Shown in pieces: positions 1 to 7,917 of a stretch of 10,322 nt of DNA. Origin of the DNA: Candidatus Fermentibacteraceae bacterium (GTDB taxonomy: Bacteria > Fermentibacterota > Fermentibacteria > Fermentibacterales > JCC-6); NCBI GenBank assembly GCA_029932015.1, contig JAOZQW010000055.1:1-10322 (forward strand), read 5' to 3'. The notes below the pieces were generated by a model that had not been told where the DNA came from, did not search any database, and saw only the letters and a list, made by a program, of their open reading frames with translations. Both the position numbers and the translations under genes were made by a program. The stretch's first letter is position 1; every line of letters starts with the position of its first letter.

Positions 1-1
1 C

Positions 2-784
2 TGGAGACTCGGAAGCTACATCGTAGACCAGTACATCATGGACGATGTAAATGTCATCCGGCAACGCGAGGGACTTCCACCGTCGGATCATCTCATGGAT
101 GAAGCAGTGATGTCAGGCCTTCTTAATCTCGTCGAGTCCAGCCCTTCTCTGTTTCCCCAACCCCCTGACTGGGGAGATACTTACCACGTCTGCGGACGTT
201 TCAGGACGGATGACGGAGCAGGAGATATAGTATCCGAGGATCTTGAGAGCTTCCTGAATGCAGGTCCTGCACCTGTCTGGATTACATTCGGAAGCATGAT
301 GGTCTTTGAGTCCGATGCTGACGAAATCTTTGCTCTTCTTGCAGAAGCTGCAGCTGAGGCGGGATGCAGGGCTGTCATCCAGTGTGACAGAGACGATCTG
401 AAGAGAAGGAATGTGAGTTCCTCGGTATTCCATGTAAAAAGAGCGCCGCATTCATTGATTTTTCCGCGCTGCGCGGCCATTGTCCATCATGGGGGGGCTG
501 GAACGAGTCACTCCGCCACTCTGAGCGGCCGCCCCTCGGTCGTGGTTATGTTCGGTGTCGACCAGGTCTTCTGGGGGCCACACCTGAATCGGATGGGTGT
601 TGCTCCCGTGCCGCTTCTCAGGAGGAAGCTTACTGTCACAAAGCTGGCAGAAAGACTAATACAGGTTATCTCAGACCCGAAGTATCGTCGATCTGCAGAA
701 GCTCTCGGAAAGCGTATGGAACAGGAGAACGGGGTTGCCACTGCCCTGCATCTCATCGAGGAGGCGATGAGCAGGCATGGCTAA
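2..784 (+). CDS. GT1-family glycosyltransferase, C-terminal part (5' partial)
   Basis: This is probably a nucleotide-sugar-dependent glycosyltransferase of family GT1, of the macrolide/sterol glucosyltransferase type, which moves a sugar from a UDP- or TDP-sugar to a lipid or small-molecule acceptor. The frame is open to the window edge, so the gene begins upstream. The ATG at 38 has no SD site, and the residues before it still look like the end of the acceptor domain, where family members commonly have R-x(n)-GLPP. About 260 residues are visible. They hold the nucleotide-sugar-binding C-terminal domain: an ITFGSM strand near 280-300, then FPRCAAIVHHGGAGTS near 463-515, the donor-binding signature, then GVDQVFWGP and NRMGVAP. 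The DQ pair normally contacts the sugar. No membrane segment is seen. The acceptor and sugar cannot be told from this half. Family assignment is firm; substrate is unknown. Confidence 0.85.
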   Translation, partial: WRLGSYIVDQYIMDDVNVIRQREGLPPSDHLMDEAVMSGLLNLVESSPSLFPQPPDWGDTYHVCGRFRTDDGAGDIVSEDLESFLNAGPAPVWITFGSMMVFESDADEIFALLAEAAAEAGCRAVIQCDRDDLKRRNVSSSVFHVKRAPHSLIFPRCAAIVHHGGAGTSHSATLSGRPSVVVMFGVDQVFWGPHLNRMGVAPVPLLRRKLTVTKLAERLIQVISDPKYRRSAEALGKRMEQENGVATALHLIEEAMSRHG

Positions 785-863
785 AAGAGTATATTTAGAT
801 TCTCATTCGTGTGACACTCAATGGTGGACTCTGCGATCTGAGTCCGGAACAGAAAGGAACACT

Positions 864-1613
864 GTGAAGAGAAGTATGTACTTCATCCTGCCAGCTGCGC
901 TCGCGCTGCTGGCCGGAACTGCCGGAGCGGACTGGCTCTACGCAATACAGGGAGATGTCATGTATGACATCGATCCGACTGATGGAACGTGGATGGAACT
1001 TGGCGATACATGGGGAGGCACTGAACTCATGATCGGCTCGGCTGGCGAACTCTTCGCCATCCAGGGTGACTGGCTCTATTACATCGATCCGTATGACGGA
1101 GTCTGGGAAGCACTCTCGGATACATGGGAGGGGACCAACGCACTCGCGGCCAATGATGACTACATCTATGCAGCACAGAACGGTGTCATCTACCAGGCCG
1201 ATCCCATCAACGGGGTCTGGGAATCAATACCGGGCTCCTATGACGGCACTCAGTTCCTCTGCTGGGCCGGTGATGCCCTTATGATCATTCAGAACGACTA
1301 TCTCTACAGAACAGACCCTCAGACCGGTGACTTCGTTGAACTCCCCTCGAGCTATTCGGGGACCACGGCAGTCGCGGGTACCGATGATGCTCTCTATGTG
1401 TTGCAGGGTGATCTACTCTACTGGGTCGATCCCTGGACCGGTGACTACGAGAGTCTTGGTAGCAGCTACAGTGGCGTAACGGAGATGGCCGTGGCTGACG
1501 GCTATATCTACACCATCTGGGAAGGCACAATCTGGGTAACAGACCCGTCGACCGGTGATTATGCCGCCCTCGGTGACAGCTGGGGTGGCACTACGGCTTT
1601 CTGTTCTATCTAG
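864..1613 (+). CDS. Secreted six-repeat beta-propeller-like protein
   Basis: This encodes 249 residues. The GTG start at 864 is chosen because AAGGA sits at 854-858 with 5-base spacing, and because it places a classic signal peptide at the N-terminus: KR, then a hydrophobic stretch through FILPAALALLAGTAGA, with cleavage likely after AGA before DW. An in-frame ATG at 777 would add 29 polar residues ahead of the signal peptide and is less likely. From residue 25 to the end the chain is six consecutive 38-residue repeats with no insertion or deletion; the last stops at 35. Invariant positions are D13, P14, G17 and G28. Position 10 is aromatic (Y or W), position 19 is W/F/Y, and position 26 is W/Y. 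The pattern (LYxIQGDxLYxIDPxTGxY) suggests a six-bladed beta-propeller exported to the periplasm or outside. The mature chain has no lysine or histidine, a single arginine and many acidic residues. No catalytic motif is seen; binding of a ligand or surface is inferred. Confidence 0.85.
   Translation: MKRSMYFILPAALALLAGTAGADWLYAIQGDVMYDIDPTDGTWMELGDTWGGTELMIGSAGELFAIQGDWLYYIDPYDGVWEALSDTWEGTNALAANDDYIYAAQNGVIYQADPINGVWESIPGSYDGTQFLCWAGDALMIIQNDYLYRTDPQTGDFVELPSSYSGTTAVAGTDDALYVLQGDLLYWVDPWTGDYESLGSSYSGVTEMAVADGYIYTIWEGTIWVTDPSTGDYAALGDSWGGTTAFCSI
936..1610 (+). repeat. Six tandem 114-bp coding repeats (38 aa each)
   Basis: The repeat units are 936-1049, 1050-1163, 1164-1277, 1278-1391, 1392-1505 and 1506-1610, the last being 105 bp before the stop. 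The register is set by the DP dipeptide at repeat positions 13-14 and by G17 and G28, which are present in every unit. Repeats 4 and 5 share the SSYSG motif and repeats 1 and 6 share WGGT. The DNA has diverged more than the protein, so these are old, selected repeats rather than a recent slippage expansion. Confidence 0.9.
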
Positions 1614-1634
1614 CTGATACTTAGCAGAAACCCA

Positions 1635-1663
1635 GGGCGTGCGTATCAACCATACGCACGCCC
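1635..1663. terminator. Perfect 12-bp hairpin after the propeller gene
   Basis: Arms GGGCGTGCGTAT (1635-1646) and ATACGCACGCCC (1652-1663) pair perfectly around a 5-base loop, 21 bases past the propeller stop and between two converging genes. A GC-rich stem at this place suggests a transcription terminator. There is no T-run on the plus strand; on the minus strand only a short TTT follows the stem. It may therefore be a weak or bidirectional terminator, or a 3'-end mRNA stabiliser. Confidence 0.55.
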
Positions 1664-1666
1664 CTA

Positions 1667-1787
1667 TAAGGTGACATGATACTTAATTACTTATTTGGGG
1701 ACACCATGATTGTTGGAGAAGTGTGATGTTGGATAATTGCATCTTCATCCTGTCCCCTTATATACAATTAAGTATCATGTCACCTTA
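1667..1787. mobile_element. MITE-like palindromic element, no coding capacity
   Basis: A perfect 21-bp inverted repeat lies at 1668-1688 and 1766-1786 and extends by one more pair (1667/1787). In the same register the pairing resumes at GGGGACA (1697-1703) with TGTCCCC (1751-1757). The full 36-base arms match at 31 positions around a 47-base unpaired centre (1704-1750). The unit is about 121 bp, flanked by TA at both ends, AT-rich in its arms, and encodes nothing. This layout fits a non-autonomous miniature inverted-repeat element, or a REP-like palindrome mobilised by a transposase elsewhere in the genome. TA on both sides could be a target duplication, but TA is its own complement, so this is not proof. 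Its right arm forms the end of the converging addA gene. It could also act as a long transcriptional terminator hairpin. Confidence 0.6.
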
Positions 1788-4700
1788 ATTGTGATCGCTT
1801 CGCGGAGGAAGATCAGGTAGCCCCTCGCAGGTCTGCCGAAGAAGTCAGACACATCTCTTCTGTAATGGCGCTGGGTTTCGATATACTCCTCTGCCACCTG
1901 TTCGACACTCCTCCCTGCGAAAGCGTCGGTCTTGTAATCCACCACTATCAAGCCCTCATCATCCTCAAGCAGCAGATCGATGTACCTTTGCTTCAGTCCC
2001 CCGTCAGTCATCACTGTGTATGGGAACTCCCGTCCGATTATTCTGGCATTCACTGGATCGAAGGGTAACTCCATACTGAAGAAGGAAAGGCATAGCTCAC
2101 TTACGAAGGGCAGGTCCTCTCCAAACAGACATTCGAGATCGGCTGATTTTTCCCTCAGCCACCTCTCCGGATCAACGAAATCGATCTTCTCCATCATGCT
2201 GTGGACCATATCTCCGATTCTGGCGCCCTCAGGCTGCCAGCCGGGAACGAATGGTTCTACGGAGAAGAGCTCTCCCGGCGGGAGAGAAACAGGATGGAAT
2301 TCAGGAAGAGGTAATGACCGGCCTCCCCGACCCTTTGGAATGATTGGCTCCAGTTCCTCAAACACGCAGCAGCCTGGATCCTCTTCAAGCGCACTCTGAA
2401 CCGAGTTCCAGACGATCCCCGCGGGGCTGGTCGAATCCTCCTTCTGCTCTGTCACGAAGAGGACCAGCGATTCTTCTGCTCTGGTGGCCGCGACATAGAC
2501 AAGTCTCCTGCTCTCCGCAGTACCTCTGTAGCCATCTATCAAGGCGATGTTTCTCCAGTTCGCCGTTCTCGATCTGATGTTTGCATTACTGGTGAGAGGT
2601 ACTTTGAGACCAAGATCGAACGCTGCAGCACGATTGTGTTCATCCGTCAGCAGGACATCAGTAAGCCCTCTCTTTCCCGCATTCTGTGCAGCTAGCACGA
2701 CACGCTTCCAGGAGAGGCCTTTCGCCCTGTGTATGGTGGTTATAGTGACGGCACTGCCGTCCGACGGAGCCGCTGGAGGCTCCTCCGCCTTGCTTGGAGC
2801 GAAATCCTCGTCGAGTTCAAGCAGCAGTTCCTCTATCGTCGACGGTCCTCCCGACAGCACCATTTCCAGGATGAACTGGAGATTGCCAAGTCTCCTGGCA
2901 GCCTGATACTTCGAGGCGGCAATGGAGGGAACGATCTCCGTCCCGTAGAGAACTGCGGAGAGCAGATCAGGTAGAGGAAGGGAGAGAGCCGCTCGCCGCA
3001 GGTTCCTGATCACAGCATTGGCTACTGCAACCTCGACGGGACATTCATCCGTCTCGATAGAGTAACCCGTGATCCCGTAAGCGGCAGCCTGGGAAATGGC
3101 GATATCGTCGAGACCGAAGAACATGGAGCGAAGAGTATGGAGCCATGCGAGTCTATCCTCCGGATGCACCAGGCATCTGAGGAGCTCCCTCAGGTCGGCT
3201 ACCTCAGGCCTTGAACGGTAGTCCCTTGTGGCTTCGACGAAGTATGGGATATTCTCCCTCTCGAGTACTTCGATGAACTTCCTGAGATGAGTGGTGCTTC
3301 GGATCAAAAGAGCGTAGTCCCCTGGTTTGGAGCCACTCTCAAGGCCTCTGGTGACATATGAAGCGAACCACTCCGCCTGGAGAAGCGCTCTGTACTCCGC
3401 TGTCTTCATCGAAACCAGCAGATCATCCGGTGCCTCCGGGAGGGAGAGGATAAGTACAGGTTCTCCTTCCCCTGCTCCGGGACGCTCGGTGATCGGGGAG
3501 TAGTCGCAGCCAAATGGCTGCTCCTCCGCAGTCTGGCTTCCGAAGAGATGCTTCCCGAAAGCATTGACGAACCGAATAATGCTTCCTGTACTCCGGAAGT
3601 TTGTGATTATCCCCTCCACCAGAGCTCCGCTCTCCCTCATCCGGATGAGAAAATTCTTGTAGGTCTCTATATCAGCATTCCGCCATCCATAGATGGACTG
3701 CTTGTCGTCGGCCACAACCGTGACCATGCCCGGAGGAAGGTTGCCTGCCTGCTCGAGGAAGGAAGAGAACAGGTTCACCTGGTCGATGCTCGTATCCTGG
3801 AACTCGTCTATCAGAACGTGCTCGAAGCGTTCATGCAGACACTTTGCGAGCCTTCCGCTCGTGGCGATCGCACGCCAGGCAATGTAGAGGAGGTCATCAT
3901 AGGAGAGTCTGCTTCTGTCTTCATCCCACATCTGACGGAGCTTTGCCGCAAATCCCTCGGCAAGCTGCCAGGTGCCATCCGTCAGCGGATGGGCGATAAG
4001 AACCGGTGCTACACCTTTGATGAATTCCTCCCTGGCGGCGTTGAAGATATCCATCATGCCTTCATGATCGGGCCAGTCGCTCCTTGCGCCCCTCTTCCTG
4101 CTCCAGAGCAGCCCTCTCAGTTCCGCCAGTTCCGCGGGGGCAATATCAATGGGGCCGGCCAGCAGCTCCTTCATCCGCCGGGAGAGTCCTGAGAACGCAA
4201 GGAACCATGGATTCAACTGATTCAGACATGAATCCAGCACAATGTCCACCTCGGCAAGATGCTCCCTCTTGAACCGCTCCAGCACTTCCCTGGTATATCC
4301 CAGCATATCACGCTCCGTCAGCCATCTCGTCGGTTCGATACCGAGAATGATCAACCTGAGAGTTTCAACTGGCACCTGTTCGAGCACATCACCGAATTCC
4401 TCGATGGTATTTTTCGGAAGACCAAGGAGCCATGCATCCCATTGACGGGCGATCTCCAGCGGATCGAAGTGTCCCTCGCTTGTACTGAATGAGGGGTCTG
4501 CGCCGGTGAGATTGAAGTGCTCCTTGAGTATCCTTGATGCGAAACCGTGAATAGTCTCTATCCATGCTCTGGAGATGTTCCGGAGAGGCTCGGTCTGACC
4601 CTGCTCCATGAGCCTTGAGCGTATCCTCGACCTCAGCTCAGAAGCCGCAGCTCTCGTAAAAGTGACAACAGCAAGCCGGTCGATAGGCAGGCCGTCCCTG

Positions 4701-4840
4701 AGAAGTCCAGTGACCCTGTCTACTATAAGGGTAGTCTTACCAGTACCGGCACTTGCCTGAACGGCAACGTTCCGCTTCCGCTCCGCCCTGATGAGTTCCC
4801 TGACCTGCTCGTCCACGGGGGGAGGATATTTCTCTGTCAT
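1775..4840 (-). CDS. addA: AddA-like ATP-dependent helicase/nuclease subunit
   Basis: This encodes a 1021-residue UvrD/Rep-superfamily (SF1A) helicase with a C-terminal nuclease, the motor subunit of the AddAB complex that unwinds and resects double-strand DNA ends for RecA loading. Motifs in order: Q-motif region VDEQ (9-12); Walker A AGTGKTT (31-37); motif Ia VTFTRAAASELRSRI (from 59); TIHGFA (96-101); Walker B LIDEFQDT (343-350); motif III VADDKQSIYGWR (376-387); motif IV TNFRST (413-418); motif V TTIHRAKGLSW (701-711); motif VI VYVAATRAEE (781-790). The nuclease domain shows GDMVH (H880), D955 in YIDLLLED, D968 and K970 in VVDYKTD, and Q990/Y993. It is somewhat shorter than typical AddA (about 1150-1250). 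Its ATG overlaps the addB stop as ATGA, with GGAG just upstream, so translation is coupled. The last codons (KVT and stop) lie inside the palindromic element at 1667-1787. RecB is the alternative, but the partner is AddB-like. Confidence 0.92.
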   Translation of the reverse strand: MTEKYPPPVDEQVRELIRAERKRNVAVQASAGTGKTTLIVDRVTGLLRDGLPIDRLAVVTFTRAAASELRSRIRSRLMEQGQTEPLRNISRAWIETIHGFASRILKEHFNLTGADPSFSTSEGHFDPLEIARQWDAWLLGLPKNTIEEFGDVLEQVPVETLRLIILGIEPTRWLTERDMLGYTREVLERFKREHLAEVDIVLDSCLNQLNPWFLAFSGLSRRMKELLAGPIDIAPAELAELRGLLWSRKRGARSDWPDHEGMMDIFNAAREEFIKGVAPVLIAHPLTDGTWQLAEGFAAKLRQMWDEDRSRLSYDDLLYIAWRAIATSGRLAKCLHERFEHVLIDEFQDTSIDQVNLFSSFLEQAGNLPPGMVTVVADDKQSIYGWRNADIETYKNFLIRMRESGALVEGIITNFRSTGSIIRFVNAFGKHLFGSQTAEEQPFGCDYSPITERPGAGEGEPVLILSLPEAPDDLLVSMKTAEYRALLQAEWFASYVTRGLESGSKPGDYALLIRSTTHLRKFIEVLERENIPYFVEATRDYRSRPEVADLRELLRCLVHPEDRLAWLHTLRSMFFGLDDIAISQAAAYGITGYSIETDECPVEVAVANAVIRNLRRAALSLPLPDLLSAVLYGTEIVPSIAASKYQAARRLGNLQFILEMVLSGGPSTIEELLLELDEDFAPSKAEEPPAAPSDGSAVTITTIHRAKGLSWKRVVLAAQNAGKRGLTDVLLTDEHNRAAAFDLGLKVPLTSNANIRSRTANWRNIALIDGYRGTAESRRLVYVAATRAEESLVLFVTEQKEDSTSPAGIVWNSVQSALEEDPGCCVFEELEPIIPKGRGGRSLPLPEFHPVSLPPGELFSVEPFVPGWQPEGARIGDMVHSMMEKIDFVDPERWLREKSADLECLFGEDLPFVSELCLSFFSMELPFDPVNARIIGREFPYTVMTDGGLKQRYIDLLLEDDEGLIVVDYKTDAFAGRSVEQVAEEYIETQRHYRRDVSDFFGRPARGYLIFLREAITIKVT

Positions 4841-7713
4841 CTCATCTCCATCAGGACAGAGAGTCTGGGATCTGCTGAAAGTTTGCGATCCAGCCGCTCT
4901 TCAGGACTTCTCCTGCAGAGGTGCTTGAAACCGCATCTGCCACAGTTATCCCTCTTCGATGGAAATGGAGGGAAATACCCGTCCTGTATAAGACCGGCAA
5001 GCAGCTCGCTCCTCCTGATCACATCCGGTATAAGTTCCTCTGCCTCGCTGCCGGTGAATCCCGTAAGCGCTCCCGGCTCTCCGGCGGAGATGGATGCATA
5101 CCGGACGTAGGCTATCTCCTCCCCCGGCATGTTCTGACGCAGCAGCGTGTAATAGAATGGAAGCTGGTACAGCCATCCTCTAGTGGTATCGCGATTGCTT
5201 CTGGCTTTTCCCGTCTTCAGGTCGATAACTGTGAGGCAACCTTCAGAATCCCTGACAACAAGGTCTATCCTGCCATTGATCGAAAGACTGCCGAGGGTGC
5301 CATCGAGAGAGAGTTCCGCGCTCACGAATGACCATTCCTGCAGAGAGAGTTCTCGAAGGGAATCCCTGATTACCCTTACCTGCCTGCGGAGCCACAGCTC
5401 TTCCAGGTCACGGCTGCCCAGCAGGGCTTCCAGTTCACGGCCCGAAGCAGCCTTGTTCAGCTCCTGCAGGATCTGGCTCTCATCCGCGGCAAAGCCTTCA
5501 GCGCGGATGACCGACTCGACTGCCTCGTGTACTACCGTTCCCGCCAGACGTGGATCCGGTCTTCCGGTAACTCCTGCTGAGACACGATCCCTGGCTCCCC
5601 ATACTTTCTCCGCCATGAAGACGAATGGACATCTGACGTAGCTCTCCAGAAGGGAAGCCGAGATACTCTTCTTCAACTTGTATGCATCTCCGACCACTCC
5701 GTCCCAGTGTCCGAATGGTTTATCACTGAGCCTTTCGGCCTCTCCCCGGAGGATGGATGGGAGAAAGTTCAAACCGGAGGGGATGCGGCCGGCAGCAGCC
5801 TCGAGCGCAGCAGTCTGCCCTGGATGGCTGCCGCCGAGAAGTCGATCCATGGGTGATGAAGAGGCTTGCGAGAACCAGTCGGGGGAGGGGGAATAGCCCT
5901 TTTCGCTGAGTACAAGCGGAGCGATGAATGGCGAGGGATAGACCTCGGAACCCTTCGAGTCCCTGCTCCTGTAAACAAGCTCCAGCCCCTTGGTTGCGGC
6001 CTCTCCGACCTGTCTTAGCAGAAACCCGTCCTCCTGCTCCCTGTCCGCTTTCATGGGCAGCTCGAGCATTTTCCGAAACTCATCCGGCAGTCTCGGATCC
6101 TCCACCGGCACCGAGGGCCAGATACCCTCCTCCATATCCAGGAGGATGACCGTATGGAAGAGGGAGCCCCGTACCTGCTCAGGATTCAGAATACGGAATC
6201 CATCAGGTGACCCTTTCCTCAATACCACCGAAAGATCCCGGCACTCGATCCGGAATACCTGTGCGAACCTCTTCCACCCTGTTTCTCCCCGATGCCTGAA
6301 GCGTCTTTCATCAAATATCTGGTCAAGAAAGGCAGTCTTCAGCGAAGCATTACAGAGCCCTCTGAAGAGCGTGTTAAGCCGCTCGAGGTAAACAGCTGCC
6401 GGTGCAGTGGGAGGAAGGCTCTCGAAAAAGGTGCAGACCTCCCTTATGAATCCCGGAAGACCAGCTGAAGTACCGGCCTCGGTGACAAGCCAGTCCCTCC
6501 AGCGGTCCCTCCCCATGCGAATGCCAGTATCGAGGACTGTCTCCAGCACCTCACCCGGTTCGAATGAGTATCTCTTCCGAAGGGCTCCCGTGGTTCCTAT
6601 CTTCTCCACTGTTGAGTAGTGATAGCCGCTCTCATCATCCATCTCGACGAGTGCTGATAGAAGCCGACCATAGGGCATATCCATGGGGGCTGTGGTTAGA
6701 GCTTCGGAAACGGGGACTCCTTCGTGATGCGCCAGTCTGATGACACCGGCCGCACCGGTTCTGCTGACGACAGCTATCCGGCTTGGATCGATACCGGCTC
6801 GCGTCAGGCAGGTGATCCTGTCCAGGACCTCTCTGGCAGCGCCCGTTACACCTGAAACAGCGGTGATCCTGAACCCGGGCATGGGGGCCGAAGGTCTTGG
6901 CTGTTCCGGAAGCGTCTCGAAGAAGGAGGCGAAGCGGACCATTGCCAGCTCCCCTCCGCATCGCATTACGGACGCGATACCAAGGTCCTCGAGAAATTTC
7001 CTCGTTCTTTTATAAACCGCAGGCCATGGGGACATCTCCCGAGCAGGGCTGAACCAGTAAATTTTCGTCCCGGATTGTGACGAAAGCCTCCGGAGCACTC
7101 CCCTCTGCGCTGGATTGAGATCATAGAAACCGTAGAAGAGGAAGGCTCCCGAAGTTCCCTCCGGGAATGGCAGAGCCGTTACATCGCTCCTGGAAAAGGG
7201 ATATCTCTCGTGCCGCAGCCTGGCATACACTGTAAATATTCTGCCCACCACTTCGACAGTGAGAGCGGTATCACCCTCCATCATATCCAGTATCATGCTA
7301 TAGGATGACGGACTCACCCCCTGATCGAGCAGCTCCTCGAAGAAACCGGCCAGGGAGTGCGCGGTCTCAGCATTTCCACAGAGTCCGTAGAGCGGTTCAC
7401 CTTTTCGGATAACCTCCATGGCTGACAGAGCGAAGAATGTCCGATCAGCGTGGCTGACCTGCTGTACGGAGACCGGCAATGGACTCAGTTTCTGAACAAG
7501 GTGCGGGATGCCCGGCAGGAACTCCACCCCACCCATCACCTGGCCGGCAAGCTCCTCCAGCAGGAGTTCCCTGAGTCGGGTCAGCTGACCCGACCCGGCG
7601 GCGCTCACGGGAACTGCCGTTTCCCGCCCGATCAGCCCTGAAGCCAGCCTGACGAACTCAGGTTCGAGAGACCTGTAATGTCCCTCGTAAAGAGCTCGGA
7701 TATTCAACTGCAA
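4837..7713 (-). CDS. addB: AddB-like helicase/nuclease subunit with Fe-S cluster motif
   Basis: This encodes a 958-residue partner of AddA in the double-strand-break resection complex. The start is TTG at 7713, with AGAGGA 3 bases upstream; a second TTG two codons on is possible, and no ATG fits. The N-terminal helicase fold is degenerate: the Walker A position reads SAAGSGQLTRL (37-47), with glutamine where the ATP-binding lysine belongs. Later helicase-like elements remain, such as ILLDMEEGIWP. The C-terminal PD-(D/E)XK nuclease shows H729 (GTVVH), D817 (GRID), D831 and K833 (IDLKTGK) and Q850/Y854. Four cysteines, C695 in YVRCPF and C924, C927, C933 in CGRCGFKHLC, match the AddB 4Fe-4S arrangement that staples the nuclease domain. 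The gene is first in the operon and overlaps addA by 4 bases. It is shorter than Bacillus AddB (about 1160). Chi recognition cannot be judged from sequence alone. Confidence 0.9.
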   Translation of the reverse strand: MQLNIRALYEGHYRSLEPEFVRLASGLIGRETAVPVSAAGSGQLTRLRELLLEELAGQVMGGVEFLPGIPHLVQKLSPLPVSVQQVSHADRTFFALSAMEVIRKGEPLYGLCGNAETAHSLAGFFEELLDQGVSPSSYSMILDMMEGDTALTVEVVGRIFTVYARLRHERYPFSRSDVTALPFPEGTSGAFLFYGFYDLNPAQRGVLRRLSSQSGTKIYWFSPAREMSPWPAVYKRTRKFLEDLGIASVMRCGGELAMVRFASFFETLPEQPRPSAPMPGFRITAVSGVTGAAREVLDRITCLTRAGIDPSRIAVVSRTGAAGVIRLAHHEGVPVSEALTTAPMDMPYGRLLSALVEMDDESGYHYSTVEKIGTTGALRKRYSFEPGEVLETVLDTGIRMGRDRWRDWLVTEAGTSAGLPGFIREVCTFFESLPPTAPAAVYLERLNTLFRGLCNASLKTAFLDQIFDERRFRHRGETGWKRFAQVFRIECRDLSVVLRKGSPDGFRILNPEQVRGSLFHTVILLDMEEGIWPSVPVEDPRLPDEFRKMLELPMKADREQEDGFLLRQVGEAATKGLELVYRSRDSKGSEVYPSPFIAPLVLSEKGYSPSPDWFSQASSSPMDRLLGGSHPGQTAALEAAAGRIPSGLNFLPSILRGEAERLSDKPFGHWDGVVGDAYKLKKSISASLLESYVRCPFVFMAEKVWGARDRVSAGVTGRPDPRLAGTVVHEAVESVIRAEGFAADESQILQELNKAASGRELEALLGSRDLEELWLRRQVRVIRDSLRELSLQEWSFVSAELSLDGTLGSLSINGRIDLVVRDSEGCLTVIDLKTGKARSNRDTTRGWLYQLPFYYTLLRQNMPGEEIAYVRYASISAGEPGALTGFTGSEAEELIPDVIRRSELLAGLIQDGYFPPFPSKRDNCGRCGFKHLCRRSPEERLDRKLSADPRLSVLMEMR

Positions 7714-7917
7714 GCGTCCTCTCTCAAGGCAGATACGATTCGAGGGTCTTCCCCCGCAGGCGACAAATCGGACTTATTGCACATATTAGTATTATCTTCA
7801 TCTGGAGCTTCTTCCCCGTGAACGGCGGATTGAGACTGTTCCGGCTCTTCGATTGCTCTAATGTAATGATAAATGCGTTGCCCGGCCCCCATCGTCTTCA
7901 GGGAGAAGAGGTGCCAT
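7714..7917. promoter_or_regulatory. Divergent intergenic region between addBA and the PAS gene
   Basis: These 204 bp separate two outward-facing transcription units, so promoters for both should lie here. An AT-rich patch at 7772-7796 includes TAATAC and TAATAT on the minus strand, possible -10 boxes for addBA, and TAATGT at 7859-7864 on the plus strand could be a -10 for the PAS gene. No convincing -35 box at standard spacing was found for either. I saw no strong inverted repeat, tRNA or coding signal. Confidence 0.35.

Noticed and set aside
790..795. TATATT as a -10 box for the propeller gene
   Set aside because: It resembles a -10 box, but no acceptable -35 sequence lies at 16-18 bases upstream; not strong enough to list.
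826..845. GGACTC/GAGTCC 6-bp inverted repeat before the propeller gene
   Set aside because: Short stem with an 8-base loop, which is expected by chance; no supporting context.
777..863. N-terminal extension of the propeller protein from the ATG at 777
   Set aside because: It would put 29 polar residues before a clear signal peptide and overlaps the glycosyltransferase end; the GTG at 864 has a good SD site.
3548..4192. 214-codon plus-strand frame inside addA
   Set aside because: It is antisense to the conserved helicase region containing Walker B and motifs III-IV, so it is a shadow frame.
7873..7917. Upstream ATG for the PAS gene
   Set aside because: There is no SD site near 7873, the added residues are not PAS-like, and the ATG at 7918 has GAGGTG at suitable spacing.
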